From Planctomycetota bacterium (GTDB taxonomy: Bacteria > Planctomycetota > UBA1135 > GCA-002686595): a DNA stretch of 64,000 nucleotides. Shown here one piece after another: positions 18,306 through 27,300 of this stretch (position 1 is its first letter; every line of letters begins with the position of its first letter). A model generated the notes under the pieces. That model ran no database searches and had not been told where the DNA came from. It was given only the letters and a program-made list of their open reading frames with translations. The stretch lies in NCBI GenBank assembly GCA_002683825.1, contig NYUD01000072.1:1-64000 (forward strand). The letters are read 5' to 3'. The position numbers and the translations under genes were made by a program.

Positions 18306-19709
18306 CTACTGCGCGGCCGCGCGTAGCTCGGCGCGTCGTGGCGGTTCGATCCGAAAGGCCTCGAAGACGAGTTCATCGATTTCACGACAGCTGCGTTCAA
18401 AGCCCTCGTCGGGAAGTTCCCTGACGCGCTGAACGATCTCATCGTGCAGTTGTGGAGCACTGGCTCGCTCAAGAAACGGGAAGGGCTGCGTGCGCAGATG
18501 GCCGATCTTCACCTGAGGGAAGTTTCTTTGGTTCGCTTCGAGAAACGACAGTCGGTGCCACGCGCCGGCGACCGACGCGTTGAGTACCGCGACGCAGAAC
18601 TCAGGGGCCAGGCTCGACGGTGGCGAGCAGCCGAGGAGGCTGTTGCGAAAATACGTGGGATCGGTGTGCAACGCGGCGATCGGACGCGAGGCCGTTTGAC
18701 GCAACAGGATAGGCACGCTCGTATACCGCTCGAGTTCTCCGTGGCGAAACCGCTGTTCGTCGGTCGGCTGGAGAGTGACGTCGAGGCTGTGGCGCGGGCT
18801 CGCCAGACGGAAGGGTGTCAGGTCGCGCCCCTCGCGCAGAGCTGGGAGAAAAGGATCGAGATCGAGCACCAGAAGCCTGGCCGAATTTCCCGTGTGGACC
18901 CCCAGGTCTCGGAAGCTCTTGGGTGGCAGGCGTGGAAAGTTCCAGAGCCCCTCGAGCCGTTCGGCGCGCCCGGGATCCAGACAGGCCCAGGGTTCTTCGG
19001 ACCCTGCGCCGGCCGAGGCCCGAGGGGTCAGGGTCAAGAGCAGACCAGGGACCGACACGCCCGGGAAGCTCGTTTCGCGGAGGAGCTCCGGCGGCTCGTC
19101 CAGTTGCGCCAAGCGCGTCGTTTCGGCCCGCAGTGGAGCGTAGCCCTCCTGCTCGGCGATCGAGGCCGGCAGAAGGATACGGGCGGGCCGCCGCTCGCTC
19201 GCCACGTGGGCCGCGATCCGGGCCAGGAAGGCACCGTGCAACGAGGGCCAGCGCCCGACCGCCTTTGCGGCTTCCTGATGGCGTCGCAGGTGGCTGGCCC
19301 CCTTCGGAGCCGCCTCCCGCCCCGAAAAGCTGACCCAGGGAGGGTTGGCAAGGACGGCCGTTCCCCGCTGCCATTCCACCTCGAGGGCGTCCTGGTTCTC
19401 GATCCGGCTGAGTTCGGCTCCGAAGGCCTGGTCGAGCCGGGTGCGGGCGACCGCCGCCCGGTCGGGGTCGATCTCGATCCCGATGAGTTCGAAGGGACGC
19501 CCCTCGGCTTTCAAGAGGCGCCCCGCCGCCAGGAGCAGCGCGCCCTCTCCGCAGGCGGGGTCGAGGAGTCGGACGGGGTCCCCACGGCTCCCCTGGGGCC
19601 CGTCCAGTCGCGAAATCAGCCCCCGACCCAGGTGTCGAGATAGCTCGGGCGGCGTGTCGACGACCCCCGGCCCCCTGCTCCCCGCTCGACCTGCTGAAAA
19701 AACCTCCAA
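18306..19709 (-). CDS. Orphan N6-adenine DNA methyltransferase (TaqI type)
   Basis: 467 residues. The SAM-binding motif I is LLDPACGEGALLLAA and catalytic motif IV is ANPPW, the gamma-class N6-adenine order. The C-terminal half resembles the TaqI-like target-recognition domain, including EFCVAVLNASVAGAWHRL and NFPQVKIGHLRTQPFPF. The predicted start is TTG at 19709. No endonuclease gene adjoins it, so it may be a solitary regulatory methylase or what is left of a restriction system. It is convergent with lpoB. The recognition site is unknown. Confidence 0.8.
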   Translation of the reverse strand: MEVFSAGRAGSRGPGVVDTPPELSRHLGRGLISRLDGPQGSRGDPVRLLDPACGEGALLLAAGRLLKAEGRPFELIGIEIDPDRAAVARTRLDQAFGAELSRIENQDALEVEWQRGTAVLANPPWVSFSGREAAPKGASHLRRHQEAAKAVGRWPSLHGAFLARIAAHVASERRPARILLPASIAEQEGYAPLRAETTRLAQLDEPPELLRETSFPGVSVPGLLLTLTPRASAGAGSEEPWACLDPGRAERLEGLWNFPRLPPKSFRDLGVHTGNSARLLVLDLDPFLPALREGRDLTPFRLASPRHSLDVTLQPTDEQRFRHGELERYTSVPILLRQTASRPIAALHTDPTYFRNSLLGCSPPSSLAPEFCVAVLNASVAGAWHRLSFLEANQRNFPQVKIGHLRTQPFPFLERASAPQLHDEIVQRVRELPDEGFERSCREIDELVFEAFRIEPPRRAELRAAAQ

Positions 19710-19811
19710 ACTTCGCCGCCTTTCCCGTTCGCTCGGGGACCCTTCTCCGCTGAGAGGGCAGAGACTGACCCTACGGGGTTGTAACTTTTAGAACTAGCTC
19801 TCTCTTCTAAC

Positions 19812-19910
19812 ATGCCATCCCGTCGCAGGGGACGGGTGGAGTTCAGGGAAGCTGTAGTCCTTCCTCCAGCGGGCGCCGGAATTTCCTGGCGCCCGCTTCT
19901 CTTTTATCTT
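19812..19910 (+). ncRNA. Candidate structured small RNA or leader
   Basis: Between the divergent methyltransferase and epimerase genes. Three consecutive hairpins can be drawn: CCA(T)CCCGTC pairing with GACGGGTGG around a GCAGGG loop; GGAAG/CTTCC; and a 10-bp terminator-like stem. No gene on the plus strand lies upstream for 1.5 kb, so the terminator would end a transcript starting locally. It could also be an attenuator in the epimerase leader. It does not match an RNA family I know. Confidence 0.4.
19869..19910 (+). terminator. Rho-independent terminator-like hairpin
   Basis: Perfect 10-bp stem AGCGGGCGCC / GGCGCCCGCT with a 10-base loop that is itself self-complementary (GGAATTTCCT), followed by a T-rich stretch TCTCTTTTATCTT. 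It ends about 40 bp before the epimerase start. Confidence 0.65.
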
Positions 19911-19951
19911 CTTCGAGTTGAATCGCTCGCCGGGCCGATAGCATCTTCTGC

Positions 19952-20911
19952 TTGGCTCTCTATCTCGTCACCGGCGGTGCCGGCTTCATCGGCTCCCACA
20001 TCACGACCGCCCTCGTCGCCCGCGGCGACCGCGTGCGCGTTCTCGACAGCCTCGTATCCGGAGCGAGCGAAAACCTCGAACACCTCGAGGTCGATGGCCT
20101 CGACAGCGGCGCCCCGGTCGAGTTCTTGCGTGGAGACGTCCGCGATGAGGCGAGTTGCGAAGAGGCCTGCCGGGGTGTGGTCGGCGTCTTCCACGAGGCG
20201 GCGCAGGTCTCGGTTCCGGCCTCGGTGGAGGATCCCGAGGAGAGCTTCGCCGTCAACGTGACCGGTACCCTGCGTATTCTCGAAGCGGCCCGTGCCGCCG
20301 GGGTCGAGCGCGTCGTCTTCGCCGCTTCCTCTGCGGCCTACGGAGACGATCCGAGCTTGCCCAAGGTCGAGAGCCAGATCCCCAACCCCCTCTCGCCGTA
20401 CGCTGCCGGCAAGGTAGCCGGCGAATCGTTGATGTCGGTCTGGGGCAGCGTCTACGGAATGAAGACCGTATCCCTGCGCTACTTCAACGTGTTCGGTCCG
20501 CGCCAAGCCGACGACAGCCCCTATTCCGGAGTGATCGCGATCTTCGCGCGGCGGCTCCTGGAGGGGAAACTGCCGGCGATCCACGGTGATGGCGAACAGA
20601 CCCGCGACTTCGTTTTCATTTCCGATGTGGTCCGGGCCAACCTGGCGGCCATGGGCACCGACTGCGAGCCCGGTGAGGTGTTCAACGTGGGCACCGCCCA
20701 CAGCATCAGCGTGAACGAGCTGTTGCGCACCATGGCGGAGATCGCCGGGCTAGAGGGCGATCCCGAGCACCTTCCGAGCCGCTCGGGCGACGTGCGCCAC
20801 AGTCGGGCGTCGATCGACCGCATACGATCCAGGCTCGGCTACGAGCCCGAAACAGACCTGCGCGAGGGTTTGGAGGAAACCCTGGCCTGGTACCGCGCCC
20901 GCGTCAGCTGA
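19952..20911 (+). CDS. NAD-dependent sugar epimerase/dehydratase
   Basis: Extended short-chain dehydrogenase of 319 residues. The NAD site is VTGGAGFIGSH, the catalytic Ser region is FAASSAAYGD and YxxxK is in SPYAAGKVAGE. The segments LRYFNVFGPRQ and GDGEQTRDFVFISDV are typical of UDP-glucose 4-epimerase-like enzymes, including UDP-GlcNAc and UDP-glucuronate epimerases. Start is a TTG. It supplies a nucleotide sugar for surface glycans; exact substrate unresolved. Confidence 0.85.
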   Translation: MALYLVTGGAGFIGSHITTALVARGDRVRVLDSLVSGASENLEHLEVDGLDSGAPVEFLRGDVRDEASCEEACRGVVGVFHEAAQVSVPASVEDPEESFAVNVTGTLRILEAARAAGVERVVFAASSAAYGDDPSLPKVESQIPNPLSPYAAGKVAGESLMSVWGSVYGMKTVSLRYFNVFGPRQADDSPYSGVIAIFARRLLEGKLPAIHGDGEQTRDFVFISDVVRANLAAMGTDCEPGEVFNVGTAHSISVNELLRTMAEIAGLEGDPEHLPSRSGDVRHSRASIDRIRSRLGYEPETDLREGLEETLAWYRARVS

Positions 20912-21206
20912 CTTGCCGCTGCGGGTCGGGTTCGCTCGTGGCGGGGCGAAGTTCCGTTCCGGGGACGGTGGCGAACTCGATGTGATCGCAGTACGGCTCG
21001 GGGCAGGTCAACGCGATGATGCTACGCTTGGTTCCTCTTACCGAATGGACCGGCAGGAGGGGGTAGTGGCAGCGCGGACAAACATGTACTTCCCTTTTCT
21101 TCTTCATCTTGCTGGGGCTCTCTTCGACCAGACCGGCCGAAAACTCGATGGTTGCAGGGAAGAGATTTCTCTCATCGGTGGAGGTTTCACGTGGGGTTTG
21201 CACCAC
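20904..21206 (-). CDS. Small zinc-ribbon protein
   Basis: 100 residues (or 67 from the internal MKKKREVH start). It contains two cysteine pairs, CPRC and CPEPYC, about 30 residues apart, forming a probable zinc ribbon. The basic stretch KMKKKREVH precedes it. It overlaps the end of the convergent epimerase gene by 8 bases. I do not recognise the family; nucleic-acid or protein binding is plausible. Confidence 0.5.
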   Translation of the reverse strand: MVQTPRETSTDERNLFPATIEFSAGLVEESPSKMKKKREVHVCPRCHYPLLPVHSVRGTKRSIIALTCPEPYCDHIEFATVPGTELRPATSEPDPQRQVS

Positions 21207-21413
21207 ATACGCCGTCAGGCACCCCGTGTCGTCCGGCGAGAATCAAGGGAAAAGCCCGTCATTGCGGGCAAGAAGGGCTCTGTCGGCCTTGTTAGGGGGT
21301 GAAGGGGCCGGTAACCTCCTCGGATTCTCTTGCGCGAGCCGAACCCCGGTCTCCCCGTACTCATGCGCCCCTACAGCGGCCGATTCAGGTCGCCGCGACC
21401 CTCTCTCGATTCC

Positions 21414-23066
21414 ATGGATTACGTAGCCGCTCTCGACCAGCTCCTCGGGCTCAAGAACGTTCGATACAAGTACAACCTGTCGAAAGAGGAACTCTTCCAC
21501 GAAGCGATCGCAAACGATCGCGGGCGGATCAAGAAGGACGGACCGGACGACGATCAGAAGGCCTATCCGACCAAACTCGGCGTCGACGGCCCGCTCGTCT
21601 ACTACACCGATCCTACCTGTACGGGCCGTCCGGTTCAGGACACGTTCGGCGTCGCGTGGCCCGAGATCGACGACAAGGTCTGGTGGAAGAAGGACTATCA
21701 GCGCTTCGATCCCGACAAGTACCAGGGTCTTCTCGAGCGCGTGGTCGAGTACCTGAACCAGAAGGGCGGAACGCTCTACGTCAAGGACGTCTTCTGCGGA
21801 GCGGATCCCTCCTACGCCGTGCCCTATCGCTTCGTCGGCGAATACGCGACCCACGCGATGTTCGCGCACAACATGTTTCCCAAGGACGTGGCGGGCATCG
21901 AGAATCCCGAGGCGCGGCGCTGGACGATGCTGAACGTACCGAGCTTTCACTGCCAGCCCGACCGCGACGGGACCTTGACCGAGCGCGCGGCCATCATGGA
22001 TTTCAAGAACAAGATCGGCCTGGTCGTCGGCCGTGCCGACTACTGCGGCGTCGTCAAGAAGACCATGTTCACGGTCATGAACTACCTTCTGCCCGAGATG
22101 TCCGAGATGTCGATGCACTGCTCGGCCAACGTCGGCAGTCGGGGAGACTGTGCGATCCTGTTCGGCCTGTCCGGCACGGGCAAGACGACGCTCTCTGCGG
22201 ATCCGGACCGCAGGCTGATCGGCGACGATGAACACGCCTGGACGAAGGACGGGATCTCCAACTACGAGGACGGTTGCTACGCCAAGCTGATCGATCTCGA
22301 CAAAGAGGCCGAGCCCGTCATCGCCGCGGCGATTTCGATGAAGGGCACGATCATCGAGAACGTACCGCCGCTGGCGGGCAAGCGTATGGAAGAGCTCGAT
22401 CCGCAGGAGCTCGACCTCAACGACCGTTCCCTCACCGAAAACACGCGCTTTTCCTATCCGCTGGACTGCAATCCCAACGTGATGGAAGGGGCGCGGGGTG
22501 GACATCCCGAAACGATCGTTCTGTTGACCGCCGATGCGTTCGGTGTCTTGCCTCCGATTTCGATTCTCGAGGGCAAGGAAGTGATGTACCACTTCGTCTC
22601 CGGATTCACCGCCAAGCTCGCCGGCACCGAGGTCGGCATCACCGAGCCGCAGGCGGCCTTCAGTGCGTGCTTCGGCGCGCCGTTCATGGCCCAGAAGCCG
22701 CCGGTGTACGCGCGACTGCTCGCGCAGAAGATGGAGCAGCAGAACGCGCGTTGCATCCTGTTGAACACCGGCTGGTCCGGTGGTCCCTACGGCGTCGGCA
22801 AGCGCATCTCGATCGGCCATACGCGCGCGCTCTTGAACGCTGCGCTCGATGGCGAGTTCGACGACGCCGAGACGGAGCTGCACCCGCTCTTCAACCTGCG
22901 TATGCCGAAGAGTGCCCCGGGTGTGCCCTCCCGGATCCTGAACCCGCGCAATACGTGGTCGGACACGGCGGCGTACGACGCCCAGGCGACCAAGCTGCGC
23001 GACCTCTTCCGCACGAACTTCGAGGAGAAGGGTTTCGGCAGCCTGGGGATCGAGCCCGTCATCTAG
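21414..23066 (+). CDS. pckA: Phosphoenolpyruvate carboxykinase (ATP)
   Basis: Catalyses oxaloacetate + ATP to PEP + CO2 + ADP at the entry to gluconeogenesis. The kinase-1a loop is GLSGTGKTTLS, the metal motif is IGDDEHAW, and GGHPETIVLLTADAFGVLPP and FSACFGAPFM are ATP-type PEPCK signatures. The start at the ATG at 21414 (MDYVAALDQLLG) gives a normal 550 residues; the track adds 28 residues of arginine/proline-rich sequence. A small TPR gene follows after 5 bases. Confidence 0.97.
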   Translation: MDYVAALDQLLGLKNVRYKYNLSKEELFHEAIANDRGRIKKDGPDDDQKAYPTKLGVDGPLVYYTDPTCTGRPVQDTFGVAWPEIDDKVWWKKDYQRFDPDKYQGLLERVVEYLNQKGGTLYVKDVFCGADPSYAVPYRFVGEYATHAMFAHNMFPKDVAGIENPEARRWTMLNVPSFHCQPDRDGTLTERAAIMDFKNKIGLVVGRADYCGVVKKTMFTVMNYLLPEMSEMSMHCSANVGSRGDCAILFGLSGTGKTTLSADPDRRLIGDDEHAWTKDGISNYEDGCYAKLIDLDKEAEPVIAAAISMKGTIIENVPPLAGKRMEELDPQELDLNDRSLTENTRFSYPLDCNPNVMEGARGGHPETIVLLTADAFGVLPPISILEGKEVMYHFVSGFTAKLAGTEVGITEPQAAFSACFGAPFMAQKPPVYARLLAQKMEQQNARCILLNTGWSGGPYGVGKRISIGHTRALLNAALDGEFDDAETELHPLFNLRMPKSAPGVPSRILNPRNTWSDTAAYDAQATKLRDLFRTNFEEKGFGSLGIEPVI

Positions 23067-23071
23067 TCTCG

Positions 23072-23452
23072 ATGTCTGACGCGGCACTCGAGCACTACAA
23101 GGGCGGGCTTGCGCTCTACGGCGAAGGCAAGTACACGCTGGCCGTCGTCGAGTACGACAAGGCGCTGGCGCTCAAACCGGAATGGAGCGACGTCCTCCAG
23201 GCCAAGGGCATGGCCCAGATGCACAGCGGCAAGCTCGAGCAGGCGCTGGCCACCCTCAAGCGCGTCACCGAGCTGGCTCCCGAGGATCCGCTGGCTTTCA
23301 CCAGCCTTTCGATGGCCTACGTGCGGCTCGAGAACATAGAGGAGGCCGAGAAGGCCCAGGCCCAGGCTCGCTTGCTTTCCTGGAAGCAGGAGTTGAAGAC
23401 GAATCCGGACGCACCTCGTCCCGATGACGGCGGGATGGCCGTGCAGCAGTAG
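23072..23452 (+). CDS. Small TPR protein
   Basis: 126 residues made of about two and a half tetratricopeptide repeats (ALEHYKGGLALYGEGKYTLAVVEYDKAL and the next two units). There is no signal peptide, so it is cytosolic. The ORF track shows a 392-residue frame from 22274, but its first part is the shadow of pckA; the ATG at 23072, 5 bases after the pckA stop, is the likely start. Probably co-transcribed with pckA; partner unknown. Confidence 0.75.
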   Translation: MSDAALEHYKGGLALYGEGKYTLAVVEYDKALALKPEWSDVLQAKGMAQMHSGKLEQALATLKRVTELAPEDPLAFTSLSMAYVRLENIEEAEKAQAQARLLSWKQELKTNPDAPRPDDGGMAVQQ

Positions 23453-23467
23453 GGCTCTGCGCCCGGA

Positions 23468-23788
23468 CTACTCGGCCGGCTGGGGCTCTTCTTCGATCCC
23501 GAGGATCTTGCGTCCCTCGGGGCTGATCCTCTGGGGCGACCACTGCGGCTCCCAGACGATCTCGATCTCGCAAGCATCCACGCTGTCGATGCCGGTCACA
23601 CGCCGCTCGACGACCTCGGGGATCGTCTTGGCTTCCGGACACATCTTGGATGTGAGCGTCATCTTGATGTTGCAGGTGGCGCCTTGCAGCTTGACGTCGT
23701 AGATGAGGCCCAGGTCGACGATGTTGACCGGGATCTCGGGGTCGAAGACCTGTTTCAGCTCACCGTAAACGTCCTCTTCGCTAGCCAT
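23468..23788 (-). CDS. MIP18/DUF59 (SufT/PaaD-like) Fe-S assembly protein
   Basis: 106-residue COG2151 family protein. Hallmarks are DPEIPVNIVDLGLIYDV and the conserved Cys in LTSKMCPEA. Family members (SufT, PaaD, eukaryotic MIP18) act in maturation of Fe-S proteins. It is unlinked to suf genes here; the kinase gene follows 49 bases downstream on the same strand. Confidence 0.88.
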   Translation of the reverse strand: MASEEDVYGELKQVFDPEIPVNIVDLGLIYDVKLQGATCNIKMTLTSKMCPEAKTIPEVVERRVTGIDSVDACEIEIVWEPQWSPQRISPEGRKILGIEEEPQPAE

Positions 23789-23837
23789 TTCTTCGTTTCC
23801 TTGGTTTCAAAGACAGCCCCGGAGTCTAGCAGAAAAA

Positions 23838-26186
23838 TCAGCCGGATCCGCGAACCATGAACGTGACCTCGGCGGTCCAGATGCCCTCTTTGTCCTGGTG
23901 CAGGTCAAAACCCGAGACCACCGAGGCTTCGCTCCTCGCCTCCATGGAGGCGATCCAGGCGGCGAACGTTGCGAGCGAGCGTCGTTTTGCAACTTCTGCG
24001 GTCTCTTCATTCTGCATGTGAATGGAGTAGGACAGGTCACCGATTTTGTTTACCTGGCGCGTCTTGACGTCGACCTCGCCGATGCCGCTCTCGGTCGCGA
24101 TCATGCGTAGCCACGAGGTGAGATCCCGCGACGAGTAGTTGACCGGGATGGGGATCGGCGGGTTGGCGGTACGGACATCCAGCAGCAAGTTACCTACACG
24201 GATGCCGCGGCCGTCCGGCAAGACCGTGGTGCTTCTCCTTTGGACCTTTGCCCCTGGGATCTCCCCCAGTTGCTTCGACAGTTCATCCAACCACGTCGTC
24301 GCCCGTTGCGCGTCCGCGGCGACAATGGATCCGTCGATGTCTAGTTTTACCTCGTTCCCCCGGGAACTCCTGGATTGGATCGACCTCAAACGGAGCTCTT
24401 CAGTGTCCGACTGTGCCCGATCCACGGCGGTGAGAAAGGCCTGGAATGCCGGATACGCCGAAGGAGCCAGCGGTTGGAACATCTGCTCCCAGTGGTTCAG
24501 AAGATGCGGCGGGAGTACGTCGTAGGTCTCGACCACGGTCTTCTTCCCGGGGGCCGTGATCGTGCACTCATATACTCCATCGTCGAAGCGAATCTCGTAC
24601 ACCTTGGATTCCCGACCGTCGTGGAAGAGTCCCGTATGCAAGGGATCCTGCGCGACAAGCGCCTCGAAGGCAATTTCACTCAAGAGTGCCCTCGCCCGGC
24701 GCAAGAACTGGTTCTGGAGGCGCTGGTCTTCCTCGGGAAACCCGGTGATCGTTACGCGCGCGGTCTTACCCTCGGTCTCGTAGTGGGTGTTGCTCTCTAG
24801 CAGGACAGTATACTCATCCCAGATGTCATACATGGTGGAGGTGAGGTCCTCTGCGACGTCGTCGCGGACATCGAAGACCTCGCGGAAGGGAAGGCTCATC
24901 TTGCGGGGTCCCTTCATGGGGCCCCCGTCAAAAACGTCGATCCCCCCGAGCTTGTCGAAGAGAGGATCGCGAATTACCCGGTCCCTTTCAGAAGCTTCTT
25001 GCTGCATCCTCGCGTCGCGCGCTTCCGCATCGTCTTCGGCAAGGCGGGGCGCCACCACAAGGCCGAACACACCGGTGAAGATCACCGACATCACGAGCAG
25101 AAGAAAGAACACGGCGGCGGTGATCGCGATCCACTTTCCAGCTTTCGACTTGCCCCGCGCGGAGCCGTCCGGCTCCCCGCCCACGGCGCCTGCCGCATGG
25201 ACCGGGGAGTGGCCGGACGCGGCCCTGCCTGCCGCGCCCGAGCCGGGGTTGCGAACGTGGTCGATCTCGGTCTTGACCGCGCTCGCCGTCTGATAGCGCA
25301 GCGACGGCTCCTTCTCCAGGGCGCGCAGCACCACCTCGTCCAGCTTCACATCCACCTGAACCTTGGCCGAGGGCGGCGCGAAGCGGCCCAGAGGCAGTTC
25401 GCCGGTCAAGAGTTCGTAGAACACCACGCCCAGCGAAAAGATGTCGGCGCGGTGGTCGACGTCCATCGGGTGCTCGACCTGCTCGGGTGCCATGTAGTGC
25501 GGCGTGCCCATGACCTGATGCGTCATGGTCAACCCCGTCAATCCGTCCTGGCGGCCCAGCATCTTGGCCAATCCGAAGTCCGTGATCTTCAGGTTACCTT
25601 TCCGATCCAGGAGGATGTTTTCGGGCTTGATGTCCCGGTGCACGATCCCCTGGTCGTGGGCGTATTGCAAAGCATCACAGATCTGAGCGATGATCTGCAG
25701 GGCCTGTTTGGGCGCCACCTTCTGTGTGTGCAGGAGCTGGCGCAGATTCACGCCGTCGACGAACTCCATCGACAGGAAGTAGTGCTCGCCCGCCTTGCCG
25801 AAATCGAAGACCGTCGTGATGTTGGGGTGGTTCAGACTTGCAAGGGCTCGCGCTTCGCGTGCAAAGCGTTCGGCAAAGGCCGGATCGCGCCCCGCCTTGG
25901 CGGGCAACACCTTGAGCGCCACCGTTCGTTCCAGGCCCTTTTGCCGCGCCCGATAGACGACGCCCATCCCGCCCTGGCCCAGGAGCGACTCGATCTCGTG
26001 GTTCGGAAACAGGGGCTGGAGCTCGGCCGGCGTCGGCGGGGGTGCCGGAGGTTCGGACGTCCCCGTGATGACCACGTGGGCCTCCTCTTCGAGACCCAGC
26101 TCCAAAAGGCAGCTCGTGCACATTCCCTGGAGGATTCCGCCGGGCGTCAGGTGCGCTCCACAGCGTTTGCAGGTCGAGTCGGTCAT
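23838..26186 (-). CDS. Transmembrane Ser/Thr protein kinase with zinc ribbon
   Basis: 782 residues. An N-terminal C4 zinc ribbon (CKRC then CTSC) precedes a Pro-rich linker and a canonical Hanks kinase domain: GQGGMGVVY, VALKVLP, HRDIKPEN, DFG and MAPEQ. A membrane helix (WIAITAAVFFLLLVMSVIF) comes near residue 370. About 390 further residues without a recognised domain are predicted outside the cytoplasm and may be the sensor. The gene lies just downstream of an ECF sigma factor on the same strand, an arrangement frequent in planctomycetes and verrucomicrobia, suggesting that the kinase modulates or is controlled by that sigma factor. Confidence 0.9.
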   Translation of the reverse strand: MTDSTCKRCGAHLTPGGILQGMCTSCLLELGLEEEAHVVITGTSEPPAPPPTPAELQPLFPNHEIESLLGQGGMGVVYRARQKGLERTVALKVLPAKAGRDPAFAERFAREARALASLNHPNITTVFDFGKAGEHYFLSMEFVDGVNLRQLLHTQKVAPKQALQIIAQICDALQYAHDQGIVHRDIKPENILLDRKGNLKITDFGLAKMLGRQDGLTGLTMTHQVMGTPHYMAPEQVEHPMDVDHRADIFSLGVVFYELLTGELPLGRFAPPSAKVQVDVKLDEVVLRALEKEPSLRYQTASAVKTEIDHVRNPGSGAAGRAASGHSPVHAAGAVGGEPDGSARGKSKAGKWIAITAAVFFLLLVMSVIFTGVFGLVVAPRLAEDDAEARDARMQQEASERDRVIRDPLFDKLGGIDVFDGGPMKGPRKMSLPFREVFDVRDDVAEDLTSTMYDIWDEYTVLLESNTHYETEGKTARVTITGFPEEDQRLQNQFLRRARALLSEIAFEALVAQDPLHTGLFHDGRESKVYEIRFDDGVYECTITAPGKKTVVETYDVLPPHLLNHWEQMFQPLAPSAYPAFQAFLTAVDRAQSDTEELRLRSIQSRSSRGNEVKLDIDGSIVAADAQRATTWLDELSKQLGEIPGAKVQRRSTTVLPDGRGIRVGNLLLDVRTANPPIPIPVNYSSRDLTSWLRMIATESGIGEVDVKTRQVNKIGDLSYSIHMQNEETAEVAKRRSLATFAAWIASMEARSEASVVSGFDLHQDKEGIWTAEVTFMVRGSG

Positions 26187-26210
26187 TACAGCAGTGTCTC
26201 TTTCCAGGGG

Positions 26211-26240
26211 GCGATGCAGGGAAACCCTTCGGGGGTTACA
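26211..26240 (-). promoter_or_regulatory. Possible ECF-type promoter for kinase gene
   Basis: On the minus strand, TGTAACC is followed after 16 bases by GCATCGC, about 25 bases before the kinase ATG. The AAC core at -35 is typical of ECF promoters. This would let the upstream sigma factor drive its own kinase. The motif is short, so this is only suggestive. Confidence 0.3.
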
Positions 26241-26275
26241 GCCATTTGAAGAAAAATCATGTGTTGGCGCGCCAC

Positions 26276-27001
26276 TCAGGCGCCAAGGGCCTCGAAGAGC
26301 CTGCGCAGCTCGTCCTCCACGTCCCCGGCCTGCGCGACCGTGTCGGCCACCTCCTGGCGCAGGTGCCCGCGATAGCGCGACCGCATGCGGTGGACCGCCA
26401 CCTTGATCGCACCTTCGCTGAATCCCAGTCGGGCCGCCAGCTCGGCATAGGGGGTTCCTTCGCCGCCGCCGAGCTCGTCCTTCAAGGCGTCGAAGAGCTC
26501 TTTTTTTTGTCGCGCGTCATAGTCCCGCCGCAGCCGCTCCAGGGCGCGCTCCAGGACCGATTGGGCCCAGGTGCGCTCGAAGGTGCGTTCGGGCGTCTCG
26601 CCGTCCACGGCCTCCAGCATCTTGCGGTCCGCCTCGCCCGCGTCGAAGGACACCGGTGACCGGCCGCCACCCCTCTTGAGGGCCCGCTCGCGCTCCTCCT
26701 CGTTGACCAGGAAGTTTTTGAGCGCGGTCAACAGAAAGGAGCGAAACCGTCCCCGCTCCGGCGAAGCGCTCGATACGTCGTGTCGTTCGATCAACCGCAC
26801 GAAGAAGCCCTGGGTGAGATCGCGTGCCGCTTCCTCGTCGTATCCCCGACGCCTGACGTAGGCGTACAGCGGGAACCAATAGCTTTCCGCCAGTCGCTCC
26901 AACGCCTCGCGCGCTTGCTCCTGTATCTGACCCTGCGGGTCGGTCTTTCCTGCGCGTAGAACCACGCTCCATCGCGTGGTCAGGAATCGCCCGTCGCCCA
27001 T
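26276..27001 (-). CDS. ECF-family RNA polymerase sigma factor
   Basis: 241 residues, starting with the planctomycete/verrucomicrobial signature FLTTRWSVVL. Region 2 includes EEAARDLTQGFFVRLIE. A long linker of about 60 residues precedes region 4, whose helix-turn-helix is YAELAARLGFSEGAIKVAVHRMRSRYR. No anti-sigma gene is adjacent; the zinc-ribbon kinase gene follows 89 bp downstream, so phosphorylation rather than an anti-sigma factor may control it (inference from ECF/kinase pairs in related phyla). Confidence 0.88.
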   Translation of the reverse strand: MGDGRFLTTRWSVVLRAGKTDPQGQIQEQAREALERLAESYWFPLYAYVRRRGYDEEAARDLTQGFFVRLIERHDVSSASPERGRFRSFLLTALKNFLVNEEERERALKRGGGRSPVSFDAGEADRKMLEAVDGETPERTFERTWAQSVLERALERLRRDYDARQKKELFDALKDELGGGEGTPYAELAARLGFSEGAIKVAVHRMRSRYRGHLRQEVADTVAQAGDVEDELRRLFEALGA

Positions 27002-27300
27002 GTGTGCAGGCTAACCTCTCGGTGCGACAGGCAGATCGTCGGCATGGAAAAGGAGATCGCCGACGGGGTCATCTCTTCGGCCCCGCCAGTCACTCACGCC
27101 GCAAAGACAGCGGCGCCACCTTCGTTCGGGCGGCGGCGGCCAGGCTCCGCGTGCCCGTTCTCGCCACCTCGCCCGGCGGGAGAGGCCCTCCAGGAGCGGA
27201 ACTTTCAAGGGCAGGGGGCCCTCGCCCGGCCGGGCGAGCCTTTCGCCTCGCCGGCCTCCAGCTCGGCCCCTTTCAGGAACGATGAAGGGTCCGCAAGACC
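27002..27300. other. Intergenic region, divergent sigma/oxygenase
   Basis: 299 bp. It contains a perfect 18-bp palindrome without spacer, CTCGCCCGGCCGGGCGAG, at 27221-27238. No T-run follows, so it is more like an operator than a terminator, though GC-rich palindromes arise easily in this composition. Short ORFs across it look like noise. Confidence 0.45.

Noticed and set aside
19741-19800. CTGAGA...ACCCT resembling a TPP riboswitch core
   Set aside because: The second conserved half is missing and no thiamine gene lies downstream.
22274-23071. Long 392-residue ORF overlapping pckA
   Set aside because: The part before 23072 is an arginine-rich out-of-frame shadow of pckA; only the small TPR gene at its end is real.
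21243-23087. 614-residue minus-strand ORF opposite pckA
   Set aside because: Antisense shadow of a certain gene; composition is His/Arg/Val-rich with no domain.
27004-27285. ORFs of about 90-100 residues between sigma factor and oxygenase
   Set aside because: No ribosome site, biased composition and two overlapping frames; they look like GC-rich noise.
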